The notes: a model not told the origin generated them from the letters alone. A stretch of DNA of 64,000 nt from RGIG3102 sp964369975 (GCA_964369975.1 CAYJFZ010000007.1:11011-75010); one strand, 5' to 3'. Counted from the stretch's first letter, positions 18,394-26,862 are shown. Translations and numbers: made by a program.

Positions 18394-19302
18394 ATGAAAA
18401 ATATTTTTATTATAAATCCCTTAGCAGGAAAAGAAAAAAATACACAAGATTTTGTAAAAAACATTCAAAAAGCTTGCAAAAAATTAAAAAAAGAATACGA
18501 AATTATCATCTGCGAAAAAAACGAAGATATTATAAAAATTGTAAAAGATATTTGCCAAAGAATAAATGGAGAAAAAAGATTTTTTGCAGTTGGTGGCGAT
18601 GGTACTTTAAGCAAGGTTGTAAATGGGAGTATGGGCTTTAGCGAGGTAAGTGTAGGAGTTATCCCTAATGGTACTGGCAATGATTACATAAAAAACTTTA
18701 CTGACGATAAAAAAATATTCCTTGATATAGAAAAACAACTAACAGCAAAAACTATAAAAACAGATTTAATAAAATGCAACGATAAAATTTGTGTTAATAT
18801 GATAAATATTGGCTTTGATGCTAATGTTAGCGCTGTGATGCCAAGATTTAAAGCCTTACCTTTAGTGAGCAATAAATTAGCGTACACCCTATCAATTTTT
18901 TACAATGTTATAAAAAAGTTAGGTAGCAAATTAGAAATAAAAATTGATGATAAACTCATACATTCAGGTAAAATGCTAATGACAAGCGTTTCAGGAGGAA
19001 TTTCTTGCGGTGGCGGATTTTATTTAACACCTTATGCAAAAGTAGATGACGGCATTTTAGATTTAGCTATTGTAAGTGTTCCATCAAGGCTACTTTTACT
19101 TCCCTTTATGAAAAATATAAGCGAAAAAACTCAATTTGAAAAAGAGCCAACAAAAAGTAGAATGAAATATTTTACTGCGCAAAAAGTGAATATAAAAGCA
19201 AAGAAAACTCAAGTTTTTTCAATTGATGGCGAGATGTATAACTTTGATGAACTTGATATAGTAATAGAAAAATTAGCTTTAAACTTTGTTTTACCGCAAT
19301 AA
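18394..19302 (+). CDS. Diacylglycerol kinase family lipid kinase
   Basis: The 302-residue protein has the DAGK catalytic signature AVGGDGTLSKVVNG (about residues 66-79), then IPNGTGNDYIKN and the C-terminal SIDGE. This matches the DgkB/YegS/BmrU family, which phosphorylates diacylglycerol or related lipids at the membrane using ATP. No membrane helix is present. The start has no ribosome site at normal distance, as noted for the upstream hairpin. Confidence 0.9.
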   Translation: MKNIFIINPLAGKEKNTQDFVKNIQKACKKLKKEYEIIICEKNEDIIKIVKDICQRINGEKRFFAVGGDGTLSKVVNGSMGFSEVSVGVIPNGTGNDYIKNFTDDKKIFLDIEKQLTAKTIKTDLIKCNDKICVNMINIGFDANVSAVMPRFKALPLVSNKLAYTLSIFYNVIKKLGSKLEIKIDDKLIHSGKMLMTSVSGGISCGGGFYLTPYAKVDDGILDLAIVSVPSRLLLLPFMKNISEKTQFEKEPTKSRMKYFTAQKVNIKAKKTQVFSIDGEMYNFDELDIVIEKLALNFVLPQ

Positions 19303-19304
19303 AA

Positions 19305-19335
19305 AAACAGTGTGATAATTCACACTGTTTTTATT
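19305..19335. terminator. Bidirectional terminator
   Basis: AAACAGTGTG/CACACTGTTT stem with an ATAATT loop and T runs lies between the convergent lipid kinase and decarboxylase genes. Confidence 0.8.
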
Positions 19336-19408
19336 TTAATATAGCGATTGGCATAGAGCTGTTTAATTTATGAAAATTTATCAAACTTTAATCTGGCTTA
19401 GACTTTGG

Positions 19409-20782
19409 CTAATCCTTTGCCCTTACTACAAATACTTCTTGAATATCATAATATTCAAAAAGCTTTATATGCTCTTTTGTAATTTTTTCACCACTTATTA
19501 CTATAGGTATAGCAGGTGGGCAGGCAACACTTAAGTTTGCACAAATTCTATTTTCAGCGTCTTTGATACTTATTTTTTCTTGAAGTGAAAACATAGCATT
19601 TTTTATACTTAAAACTCCTTCGCCTTTTTCGATTTTTAAATCTTCTTGATGTTGTTTTAAATAAAGTTTTCTATTATTAAAAATATCTATTAAAGCATTT
19701 TTAAGCATGTTGATTTTTTCAAAAGTTATTTGCAAGCTAAACATAAACACTATATAATCTTTATCACAAAATTCTACTTCTATTTTTTTGCTCCTTAAAG
19801 CCTCAGCGATTTGTTCAGCATTAATGTTCATAGCTTTACAATCAATTACAAGCTTTAAAGGCTCTGTATCTAAAATGTTAATATCCATTTTTGATAGCTG
19901 AACTTTTAAATCATCTACTACTTTTACATAATTTATTAAATTAGTTTTATAATCAGCACTTAAAAACTTATTGCATAAATCAAGTGATGATAAAATTAAG
20001 TAAGACGGGCTTGTAGATGAAAATAATGAAAGGCCAACTTTTGCACTACTAATATAGTCAGCGTTTAAGTTTTTATTGATGTGTAAGTATGCACCACCTG
20101 TTAAAACAGGTAGGGTTTTATGAGCTGAATCGCAACACATACTCGCCCCATTATCCATAGGATGTAAAGACGGCTGTAAGAATTTTAAGTATGCACCGTG
20201 AGCGTTATCAACGAGTAAGGGCACATTAAATTCCTTACAAACAGCAGATAAACCTTTAATATCTGCTATATTTCCTAAGTAATCAGGGGAAGTGATGAAA
20301 ACAGCAATAGGCTTTTTTTTCATAGATTTTAGCTTATCGTATAAACTTTCTTTACTTATCTCGCATCTACAAATTGATGTAAAATTTTCATCATTTGGAT
20401 ACAGCCATTCAGGCGTAAGATTTAGTAAAGCACAGCTTGAAATAAATGCTTTATGCGCATTTCTTGCAGCTAAGACTATATCTTCATCACCTTTTTGGAT
20501 TTCGTTAATTTTAGCAAGATAAAGCATAGCTCCAATACAAGCAGTAGAGCCGTTAGCTGAGTAAAAACTTTGCTGTGTATTAAAAATTTTAGTGGCATTT
20601 TCTTCACTTTGTTTTATAATTCCATCATCTTCTGGTGAAAACAAATTATCAGCTCCGTTTATTTCAGTTATATCCAAATGCTCAAAACCTAAAAAGTTTT
20701 CACCTTTATGCCCTGGCATATGAAAGCGAATATAATTTTCATCACTGTATTTTTTTACAAAATCAAAGATAGGTGTTTTCAT
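19409..20782 (-). CDS. Orn/Lys/Arg decarboxylase family PLP enzyme
   Basis: The 457-residue protein begins with RFHMPGHKGENFLG, the family's N-terminal motif, and has DNAHGAYLKF and SAHKTLPVLTGG with the PLP lysine at residue 222. It resembles the short (YaaO/SpeA-like) form, lacking the wing domain of the inducible enterobacterial enzymes. It removes CO2 from lysine, ornithine or arginine to give polyamine precursors; which substrate is not evident. It lies nine bases downstream of the SCIFF maturase gene on the same strand and is likely co-transcribed. Confidence 0.88.
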   Translation of the reverse strand: MKTPIFDFVKKYSDENYIRFHMPGHKGENFLGFEHLDITEINGADNLFSPEDDGIIKQSEENATKIFNTQQSFYSANGSTACIGAMLYLAKINEIQKGDEDIVLAARNAHKAFISSCALLNLTPEWLYPNDENFTSICRCEISKESLYDKLKSMKKKPIAVFITSPDYLGNIADIKGLSAVCKEFNVPLLVDNAHGAYLKFLQPSLHPMDNGASMCCDSAHKTLPVLTGGAYLHINKNLNADYISSAKVGLSLFSSTSPSYLILSSLDLCNKFLSADYKTNLINYVKVVDDLKVQLSKMDINILDTEPLKLVIDCKAMNINAEQIAEALRSKKIEVEFCDKDYIVFMFSLQITFEKINMLKNALIDIFNNRKLYLKQHQEDLKIEKGEGVLSIKNAMFSLQEKISIKDAENRICANLSVACPPAIPIVISGEKITKEHIKLFEYYDIQEVFVVRAKD

Positions 20783-20791
20783 AATATCCTC

Positions 20792-22159
20792 TTAATTATT
20801 TACAACTTGCATCATAATAGCACATTCGATACGCTTTTTAAACAATTCACAACCATACTCATAAATGCCGTTTATATCGCCTGTTGCGTTATAAGCATTA
20901 GCAGGACAGCCCCCAGCGCAATACATATTTGCCCAGCAAGTGCGACATTCTTCTTTTGAATATATATTACAATTTCTAAATTCATCTTGAGCTTTTTTAT
21001 CTAAAACGCCATCGTAAATGTTGCCTAAGCTATAAGCGTTATCACCTACAAATTGATGGCAAGGGAATAATTCGCCACTTGGAGTTACCGCCATATACTC
21101 TGTACCAGAGCCACAGCCTGTAACCCTTTTATAAACGCAAGGCCCATTTGTTAAATCTAAATTGTAGTGATAAAAAGAAAATGGCTTATTTGCCTTTTGG
21201 CTTTCTAACATTTTTAAGCTAAGAAGTTCGTATTGCTTGAATAAAACTGGTAAATCCTCTTTAGTTAAAGCGTAAGAATCACCAGGTGCACAAACAACAG
21301 GCTCCATACTAAGCTCTGTAAAGCCAAGAGAGAGCATATGTTCAATATCGTTCATAAAGTCAGTGTTGTTATGGGTGAAAGTGCCGCGCATATAATAGCC
21401 CTTACCATTTCTGCTTTTAACAAATTCTTTAAATTTTGGAACGATAATATCGTAGCTTCCTCTTCCGCTATAATCTTTTCTTGAATGGTCGTGTATATGT
21501 TTTCTACCATCTAAAGATAATACTACATTATGCATTTCTTTGTTTGAAAATTCGATAACATCTTCATCTATACTTATGCCATTAGTAGTTAGTGTAAAAC
21601 GAAACTTTTTATTATGTTTTTCTTCAAGACTTCTTGCATAAATGACTAAGTCTTTTACTACTTGCCAGTTCATTAATGGCTCACCACCAAAAAAATCAAC
21701 TTCTAAGTTTTTTCTTTTACCGCTGTTTTCTATTAAAAAGTCTAAGGCTCTTTTACCTACACTAAAGCTCATTAAGCCTCTTTCGCCTTTATAGTTGCCT
21801 TGTGAAGCAAAGCAGTAATCGCAGTTTAAATTGCAAGTATGGGCTACATGTAAGCATAATGCCTTTATTACTTTTGAGTTGTTTTTATAGTTTACAGCTA
21901 AGGTTTCGTATGTATCTTGTGTAAAAAGTTGGTTAGTTTTTTCTAAGTATTCAACATCGCTATACAGGTTTTGTAATTCTTCCTCATTCACATCGCTTTT
22001 ATCATCATACTTTAAAAGTAAGTCATTTATAAGTGTTTGTTTATCCTTAGTTTTAAATTCTTTTATCATATCAAAAGCCACTTCATCAACTGAGTGAATA
22101 CTGCCACTTACAGAATCTAAAACTATATTATATCCATTTAATTTATATTGGTGTAACAA
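20792..22159 (-). CDS. SCIFF peptide radical SAM maturase
   Basis: The enzyme introduces thioether links in the SCIFF ranthipeptide. The 455-residue protein has an N-terminal peptide-recognition region, the radical SAM motif C109-x3-C113-x2-C116 (CNLNCDYC), a DFFGGEPLMNW segment and a C-terminal SPASM domain with the cysteines for auxiliary clusters (CGSGTEYMAV, GELFPCHQF, CRTCWANMYCAGGCPANAY, YGCELF). All features of the CteB-like family are intact. The six-cysteine precursor gene lies 90 bases upstream, separated by a terminator-like hairpin. Confidence 0.95.
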   Translation of the reverse strand: MLHQYKLNGYNIVLDSVSGSIHSVDEVAFDMIKEFKTKDKQTLINDLLLKYDDKSDVNEEELQNLYSDVEYLEKTNQLFTQDTYETLAVNYKNNSKVIKALCLHVAHTCNLNCDYCFASQGNYKGERGLMSFSVGKRALDFLIENSGKRKNLEVDFFGGEPLMNWQVVKDLVIYARSLEEKHNKKFRFTLTTNGISIDEDVIEFSNKEMHNVVLSLDGRKHIHDHSRKDYSGRGSYDIIVPKFKEFVKSRNGKGYYMRGTFTHNNTDFMNDIEHMLSLGFTELSMEPVVCAPGDSYALTKEDLPVLFKQYELLSLKMLESQKANKPFSFYHYNLDLTNGPCVYKRVTGCGSGTEYMAVTPSGELFPCHQFVGDNAYSLGNIYDGVLDKKAQDEFRNCNIYSKEECRTCWANMYCAGGCPANAYNATGDINGIYEYGCELFKKRIECAIMMQVVNN

Positions 22160-22195
22160 AATAATCCCCTTTATTCTCTTTTATATTCTACTGAT

Positions 22196-22224
22196 AAAAA
22201 TGCCACCTTAAAAAGGCGGCATTT
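22196..22224 (-). terminator. Terminator-like hairpin between SCIFF precursor and maturase
   Basis: On the minus strand AAATGCCGCC/GGTGGCATTT (one G-T pair) is followed by five T. It sits between precursor stop and maturase start, so it probably works as a partial terminator giving more precursor than enzyme transcript. Confidence 0.75.
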
Positions 22225-22249
22225 CTTACTTAAATAATAATATTATCAA

Positions 22250-22396
22250 TTATTCAAAGTCTTTTTCGCAAGGTTGGTTTGCAACACCGCAAGAAGTTTT
22301 GCAAGCTGATTGGCAAGAAGTTTGACATTCACCACAGCCGCCTGTTTCTGTGCTTGATTGCAGATTTTGAGTTTGTATTGTTTTAATTCTTTCCAT
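22250..22396 (-). CDS. scfA: SCIFF ranthipeptide precursor
   Basis: A 48-residue peptide with six cysteines in its C-terminal half: core GGCGECQTSCQSACKTSCG followed by VANQPCEKDFE, after a leader starting MERIKTIQTQNLQ. This matches the SCIFF family (six cysteines in forty-five residues), nearly universal in Clostridia. The maturase is expected to join cysteines to Thr or other residues by thioether bonds. GGAGAT lies seven bases before the ATG and a full-consensus promoter upstream. The mature product's role is unresolved; signalling or quorum-type roles have been proposed for ranthipeptides. Confidence 0.95.
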   Translation of the reverse strand: MERIKTIQTQNLQSSTETGGCGECQTSCQSACKTSCGVANQPCEKDFE

Positions 22397-22440
22397 AAAA
22401 ATTATCTCCGTATCTTATGTTTTATCTTTTCGTATTAATA

Positions 22441-22469
22441 ATTATATACTATATATATGTAGTTGTCAA
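22441..22469 (-). promoter_or_regulatory. Promoter of the SCIFF locus with overlapping dyad
   Basis: On the minus strand TTGACA, 17 bases, TATAAT: a perfect consensus promoter. The palindrome TAGTTGTCAACTA (22460-22472) covers the -35 box, a good position for a repressor. Confidence 0.8.
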
Positions 22470-22557
22470 CTATACTAAAAAAAGCAAAATACACGATTAT
22501 AACATAATTTATATGATATAATATAAGTAAATATTTAACTAATAAGGAGGCTTATTT

Positions 22558-24126
22558 ATGAGAAAGTTGTTTAAAAATGCAAAAGTAATCACTATGGAAA
22601 ACAAAAAAGAGTATTCTTGCGTAATTGTAAAGGATGACTTAATAGAGTTTGTTGGTGATATTAAAGAAGTAGAAGATGAAGTTTTCGATGAAGTTATCGA
22701 CTTAGAAAACAATGTCTTACTGCCAGCTTTCATTGACCCGCACTCGCATATGGCAAGCTATGCAAAGCTTTTTAGCGTACAAGACTTAAATACTTGCAAA
22801 ACCTTTAATGATATAATAATAGCGCTAAAAGAATACAAAAAGCAAAATAATTTTAATGATGAGGATGTTATTATTGGCTTTGGCTATGATAATAACTTTT
22901 TAGAAGAAAAAGCGCATCCAGATAACGGTATTTTAGATACAATTAAAAACCCCGTGATAATCACACATAAATCTGGGCATATGGGCGTATTAAATCAAAA
23001 AGCCTTAGCTTATTTTGATATAACAAAGGATACACAAAGTCCACAAGGTGGCTTAATCAAAAAAGATGAAAATAATAAGCCTACTGGCTATTTAGAAGAA
23101 ACAGCTTTTATGGCGATAGCTGCAAAGCTGCCAAAGCCTGATGAAAATATGCTGACAAATCTTTTTAAAAAAGCTCAAGAATTCTACGCTTCTTTTGGCA
23201 TAGCAACAGCACAAGAAGGTGCTGTAAAAAAAGAAGATTTTGATTTATTAAAGTTTTACTATACAAAAAAAGCATATGTAATTGATGTAGTAGCCTATAT
23301 TGATATAACAGAGAATAAGTTTATAGTAGACGAAGAATATAAAAACTTTAAATCATACAAGGAAAACTTTAGAATAGGTGGTTATAAATTGTTTTTAGAC
23401 GGCTCACCACAAGGCAGAACAGCGTGGATGAGAAAGCCTTATGAAAACGATGAAAATTACTTTGCCTATCCTATTTTTAAAGATGAAGAAGTAGAAAAGT
23501 TTTTTAAATTTGCCATAGATGAAAAAATTCAAATTTTAGTTCATTGCAATGGAGATGCAGCTTGTGAGCAGATGATAAATTGCTATGAAAAAGCCTTAAA
23601 TGGTAAAACGAGTGATATTCGCCCTGTTATGGTGCACGCACAGTTTTTACAAAAAGACCAGCTTGAAAAAGTTAAAAAGTTAAATATTATTCCAAGTTTT
23701 TTCATAGCACATACAAAGTATTGGGCAGACATTCACATTGAAAACTTTGGCTTTGAAAGAGCGAGTAATATTTCATTAGCAAATTCTGCAAAAGAAAATG
23801 ATATACTATTTACTTTACATCAAGACTCCCCAGTAATAAATCCGGATATGCTCGAGACTATAAAAGCAGCGGTAACAAGGACGAGTATAAACGGAACAAA
23901 GCTAAACCAAGATGAGTGTATAAGCGTTTATGATGCACTAAAAGCTGTTACTATTAATGCAGCTTTCCAATACTTTGAGGAAGATACAAAAGGAACAATC
24001 GCAAAGGGGAAAAAAGCAGATTTTGTTGTGTTGGATAAAAACCCTTTAGAAGTAAAAAAAGAAGATATTGATAAAATCAAAGTATTAAAAACTTTTAAAA
24101 ACGCACAGCTTATATATCAAAGATAA
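22558..24126 (+). CDS. Amidohydrolase, YtcJ-like
   Basis: The 522-residue protein has the metal-dependent amidohydrolase layout: a small beta domain, PAFIDPHSHM with the first two metal histidines (about residues 60-65), GGYKLFLDGSPQGRTAWM, LVHCNGDAA and a late HQDSPV, then the C-terminal AKGKKADFVVLDKNP return to the beta domain. This matches the YtcJ-like subgroup of exoenzyme-like hydrolases. The substrate is unknown. AAGGAGG lies upstream of the ATG. Function is cytosolic, as no signal peptide is present. Confidence 0.88.
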   Translation: MRKLFKNAKVITMENKKEYSCVIVKDDLIEFVGDIKEVEDEVFDEVIDLENNVLLPAFIDPHSHMASYAKLFSVQDLNTCKTFNDIIIALKEYKKQNNFNDEDVIIGFGYDNNFLEEKAHPDNGILDTIKNPVIITHKSGHMGVLNQKALAYFDITKDTQSPQGGLIKKDENNKPTGYLEETAFMAIAAKLPKPDENMLTNLFKKAQEFYASFGIATAQEGAVKKEDFDLLKFYYTKKAYVIDVVAYIDITENKFIVDEEYKNFKSYKENFRIGGYKLFLDGSPQGRTAWMRKPYENDENYFAYPIFKDEEVEKFFKFAIDEKIQILVHCNGDAACEQMINCYEKALNGKTSDIRPVMVHAQFLQKDQLEKVKKLNIIPSFFIAHTKYWADIHIENFGFERASNISLANSAKENDILFTLHQDSPVINPDMLETIKAAVTRTSINGTKLNQDECISVYDALKAVTINAAFQYFEEDTKGTIAKGKKADFVVLDKNPLEVKKEDIDKIKVLKTFKNAQLIYQR

Positions 24127-24134
24127 GACAAGTA

Positions 24135-24163
24135 TTGATTTTTTAAAAAAAGTGATATATAAT
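24135..24163 (+). promoter_or_regulatory. Promoter of tRNA-Leu
   Basis: TTGATT, 17-base spacer, TATAAT, ending 30 bases before the mature tRNA 5' end. Confidence 0.75.
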
Positions 24164-24193
24164 AATATAGCTATATTTAATGTATAGCTGTTT

Positions 24194-24280
24194 GCCGGTG
24201 TGATGGAATTGGTAGACGTAGTGGACTCAAAATCCACCGATGGAGACATCGTGCCGGTTCGAGCCCGGCCACCGGTACCA
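24194..24280 (+). tRNA. tRNA-Leu (anticodon CAA)
   Basis: A type II tRNA: acceptor GCCGGTG pairs with CACCGGT (one G-T), anticodon stem GTGGA/TCCAC around CTCAAAA gives anticodon CAA, a long variable arm follows (CGATGGAGACATCG), the T-arm is GCCGG-TTCGAGC-CCGGC and CCA is encoded. Confidence 0.95.
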
Positions 24281-24284
24281 AATA

Positions 24285-24320
24285 AGTAGCACTCCTTTAG
24301 GAGTGCTACTTATTTTTTTA
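24285..24320 (+). terminator. Terminator of tRNA-Leu
   Basis: Perfect AGTAGCACTCC/GGAGTGCTACT stem, TTTA loop, and a T-rich tail. Only its right half recurs in the tandem copies downstream. Confidence 0.85.
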
Positions 24321-24322
24321 AT

Positions 24323-24616
24323 GGGCTCGAAAGCTGGCTCTTAGTAACAGTCCGGTGGACTGTTACAACCAGCGTGGCTTTTTCGCAAAAAAGCGAGCCC
24401 GGCCACCGACTGCAAATAAAAATTTTTCCTTAGGAGTGCTACTTATTTTTTTAATGGGCTCGAAAACGGGCTTTAGTAACAGTTTAGTGGACTGTTACAA
24501 CCAGCGTGGCTTTTTCGCAAAAAAGCGAGCCCGGCTACCGACTGCAAATATAAATTTTCCCTTAGGAGTGCTACTTATTTTTTTAATGGGCTCGAAAACG
24601 GGCTTTTTCGCCATTT
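24323..24616 (+). repeat. Tandem structured element behind tRNA-Leu (locus A)
   Basis: Two complete element copies (24323-24400 and 24456-24532) and a truncated third (from 24588) recur every 132-134 bp. Each element opens with GGGCTCGAA, the inverted copy of the T-loop of the adjacent tRNA-Leu, and closes with GCGAGCCCGG, a direct copy of its 3' side. Between are two hairpins: GCTGG...CCAGC enclosing GTAACAGTCC/GGACTGTTAC, and GCTTTTT/AAAAAGC. The rest of each period repeats the tRNA 3' end and part of its terminator. Reading frames through it (for example 24355-24621) look accidental. The remaining stretch to 24671 holds no other feature. Confidence 0.85.
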
Positions 24617-24671
24617 GCTAAAAAATATTTAGATAACCTTTGTGTGTTTTAATATTATTACCCTATCTTGC

Positions 24672-24700
24672 TTGAAATTATAAATTAATGAGGCTATAAT
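24672..24700 (+). promoter_or_regulatory. Promoter of the MazG-like gene
   Basis: TTGAAA, 17-base spacer, TATAAT, about 75 bases before the GTG start. Confidence 0.75.
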
Positions 24701-24774
24701 AAACAGTAATAGACAAAAGTTAATAAGCTATAGCGATAATAGTATTGCTTATATATTTAAGGGGGATATACATT

Positions 24775-25113
24775 GTGGATGTTACAATAAAAGAGTTACA
24801 AGAATACTTACTTGAGCATTATAGAGATGGCGGAATAGATCAAAGTTTATTTATGAAGTTAGTCGAAGAAGTAGGGGAGGTAGCTGAAGTTTTAAACAAA
24901 AAAGCTGGAAGAAAAGCAAGTGATAATGAAGATTTAGAACTGCAGCTTGGCAAGGAGCTGGCAGATATTATTCATTATACTTTAGCTATTGCTGCTTTAA
25001 ATGGAATTGAAATGAATGATATTATTATCAATAAAGATAAATCAGCAGCTATAAAATATAATCATAAAACAAATTTAGAGCAGTTTATTTTAAATAAGAA
25101 TAATAAGGCATAA
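24775..25113 (+). CDS. MazG-like nucleotide pyrophosphohydrolase
   Basis: The 112-residue protein is a single-domain MazG/MazG-like all-alpha NTP pyrophosphatase: KLVEEVGEVAEVL supplies the E-x-x-E metal motif and ELADIIHYTLAIAALNGI the E-x-x-D motif. Such enzymes hydrolyse non-canonical or excess nucleoside triphosphates. The GTG at 24775, nine bases after GGGGG, is the likely start; further upstream codons lie before the ribosome site. The gene follows the tRNA-Leu repeat array and has its own promoter. Confidence 0.85.
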   Translation: MDVTIKELQEYLLEHYRDGGIDQSLFMKLVEEVGEVAEVLNKKAGRKASDNEDLELQLGKELADIIHYTLAIAALNGIEMNDIIINKDKSAAIKYNHKTNLEQFILNKNNKA

Positions 25114-25168
25114 ATAAAGCCTAAGTAAGCTCAGTGAAAAATCTTCATAAAATATAGGAGTAAATAAA

Positions 25169-25918
25169 ATGAATTATCAAGAAATAAATGCAAAAACCAT
25201 AGATAAATGGGTAGAAAATGGCTGGGAATGGGGAATTCCTATAACTACCAAAGTTTACAAAGCTGCCTGTAATGGCGATTGGGGAGTGTATCTTACTCCG
25301 ACAAAAATAATGCCTCATGATTGGTTTCCAAAATCTATTGAAAATTTAAAAATTTTAGGACTTGCAAGTGGTGGTGGACAACAAATGCCCGTTTTTTCAG
25401 CATTAAAAGCAGATTGCACTGTTCTTGATTACTCCAAAAAGCAACTTGAATCTGAAAAAATGGTAGCAGAGCGTGAGGGGTATTCAATAAATATTATTGA
25501 GTATGATATGTCAAAGCCACTACCTTTTGAAAACGAGTATTTTGATATAATATTTCACCCTGTATCCAATGTATATGTAGAAGATGTAAAATCAATTTTC
25601 AAAGAGTGCTTTAGGATATTAAAAAAAGGTGGGATTTTAGTTTCTGGGTTGGATAATGCAATAAATTTTATAACTAATGATGAAACTACTATCGAAAATA
25701 CTCTTCCTTTTAACCCTTTAAAAAACGAAAAGCAAATGACTTTATTACAAAAAGATGATGATGGAGTGCAATTTTCGCATACTCTTGAGGAACAAATTGG
25801 TGGACAACTACAAGCAGGCTTTATTTTAACAGATATTTATGAAGATACAAATGGCTCAGGACGACTTCACGAATTAAATATCCCTTGTTTTTTTGCGACA
25901 AGAAGTATTAAGCCATAA
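25169..25918 (+). CDS. Class I SAM-dependent methyltransferase
   Basis: The 249-residue protein has a Rossmann methyltransferase core: ILGLASGGGQQMPVFSA (motif I, near residue 60), the acidic VLDYSKKQLE that binds the SAM ribose, YDMSKPLPFENEYFDIIF (motif IV region) and RILKKGGILVSG. The N-terminal WVENGWEWGIP stretch is typical of a clostridial subgroup with unknown substrate. TAGGAG lies upstream of the ATG. Confidence 0.87.
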   Translation: MNYQEINAKTIDKWVENGWEWGIPITTKVYKAACNGDWGVYLTPTKIMPHDWFPKSIENLKILGLASGGGQQMPVFSALKADCTVLDYSKKQLESEKMVAEREGYSINIIEYDMSKPLPFENEYFDIIFHPVSNVYVEDVKSIFKECFRILKKGGILVSGLDNAINFITNDETTIENTLPFNPLKNEKQMTLLQKDDDGVQFSHTLEEQIGGQLQAGFILTDIYEDTNGSGRLHELNIPCFFATRSIKP

Positions 25919-25965
25919 CCTTAAATATTAATAAAAAGAAATAAACTTTTGCAAGGAATAAAAAA

Positions 25966-26862
25966 ATGATGAAAAAAGCGTTAATTTATGGAATATTAAG
26001 CTCTATTTTCTTTTCGGTAACATTTGTTGTCAATCGAAGTATGCACTTAGAGGGCGGTTACTGGCTTTGGGGGGCAATATTAAGATATGTATATATGCTT
26101 CCGCTGTTATTTATTATATTGTATAGGCAAAATAAGCTACAAGCAATTTTAAGTGAAATACGCCAAAATTTTAGTTTTTGGATAGTGTGGAGTACGGTAG
26201 GTTTTGGCTTATTTTATGCCCCACTTTCGCTTGCATCAGCTTATGGTGAGGCGTGGGTTGTGGCAAGTACATGGCAAATGACTATAGTTTGTGGAGTGCT
26301 ACTCACACCCTTATTTGGTAAAAAAATACCTATAAAAAGTTTAATTATATCTTCTGTAATAATAGTAGGTGTTTTTGTTATGCAAATTGAAAATATGAAT
26401 GTGGATAATATTAAAAACTTAGTTATGACGGTAGTGCCAATTTTAATAGCAGCTTTTGCTTACCCACTTGGTAACAGAAAAACTATGTCAAAATGCCCGC
26501 AAAATATAGATACAATACAAAGAATTTTTGCAATGACCTTATGTAGTATGCCTTTTTGGCTGCTTTGCAGTGCTTATGCTACTATAAAAGTAGGCTTGCC
26601 TACTACTGACCAACATATACTGTCTTTTTCAGTTGCATTGTTTTCAGGGGTTATAGCGACATTTTTGTTTTTTAAAGCGACAGATATGACAAAGGATAAC
26701 CCACGACATTTAGCAGTTATTGAAGCAACGCAATCAGGTGAGGTCATATTTTCACTTTTAGGTGGAGTACTTATTTTAGGGGATGGACTGCCAACTACTA
26801 TTGGATTTATTGGCATAGCTATAATAATCATAGGTATGATAGCGCATAGTGTGATAGAATAA
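25966..26862 (+). CDS. DMT superfamily efflux transporter
   Basis: The 298-residue protein has ten hydrophobic helices in two repeats of five, as in EamA-type or the PF13536 multidrug exporters of the drug/metabolite transporter superfamily. The motif RYVYMLPLLFIILY and the repeat-like PLSLASAYGEAWVVA fit the latter. It is in the cytoplasmic membrane; the substrate is unknown. AAGGAAT precedes the double ATG. The downstream hairpin is a weak terminator. Confidence 0.8.
   Translation: MMKKALIYGILSSIFFSVTFVVNRSMHLEGGYWLWGAILRYVYMLPLLFIILYRQNKLQAILSEIRQNFSFWIVWSTVGFGLFYAPLSLASAYGEAWVVASTWQMTIVCGVLLTPLFGKKIPIKSLIISSVIIVGVFVMQIENMNVDNIKNLVMTVVPILIAAFAYPLGNRKTMSKCPQNIDTIQRIFAMTLCSMPFWLLCSAYATIKVGLPTTDQHILSFSVALFSGVIATFLFFKATDMTKDNPRHLAVIEATQSGEVIFSLLGGVLILGDGLPTTIGFIGIAIIIIGMIAHSVIE

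Noticed and set aside
24283..24620. CRISPR array
   Set aside because: The units are 133 bp, directly tandem, without unique spacers, and no cas genes are present. The same holds for 49789-50093.
24355..24621. 88-residue reading frame with repeated FFAKKRA motif
   Set aside because: It runs through the tandem structured element; the repeated peptide is only the translation of the repeat, and there is no ribosome site.
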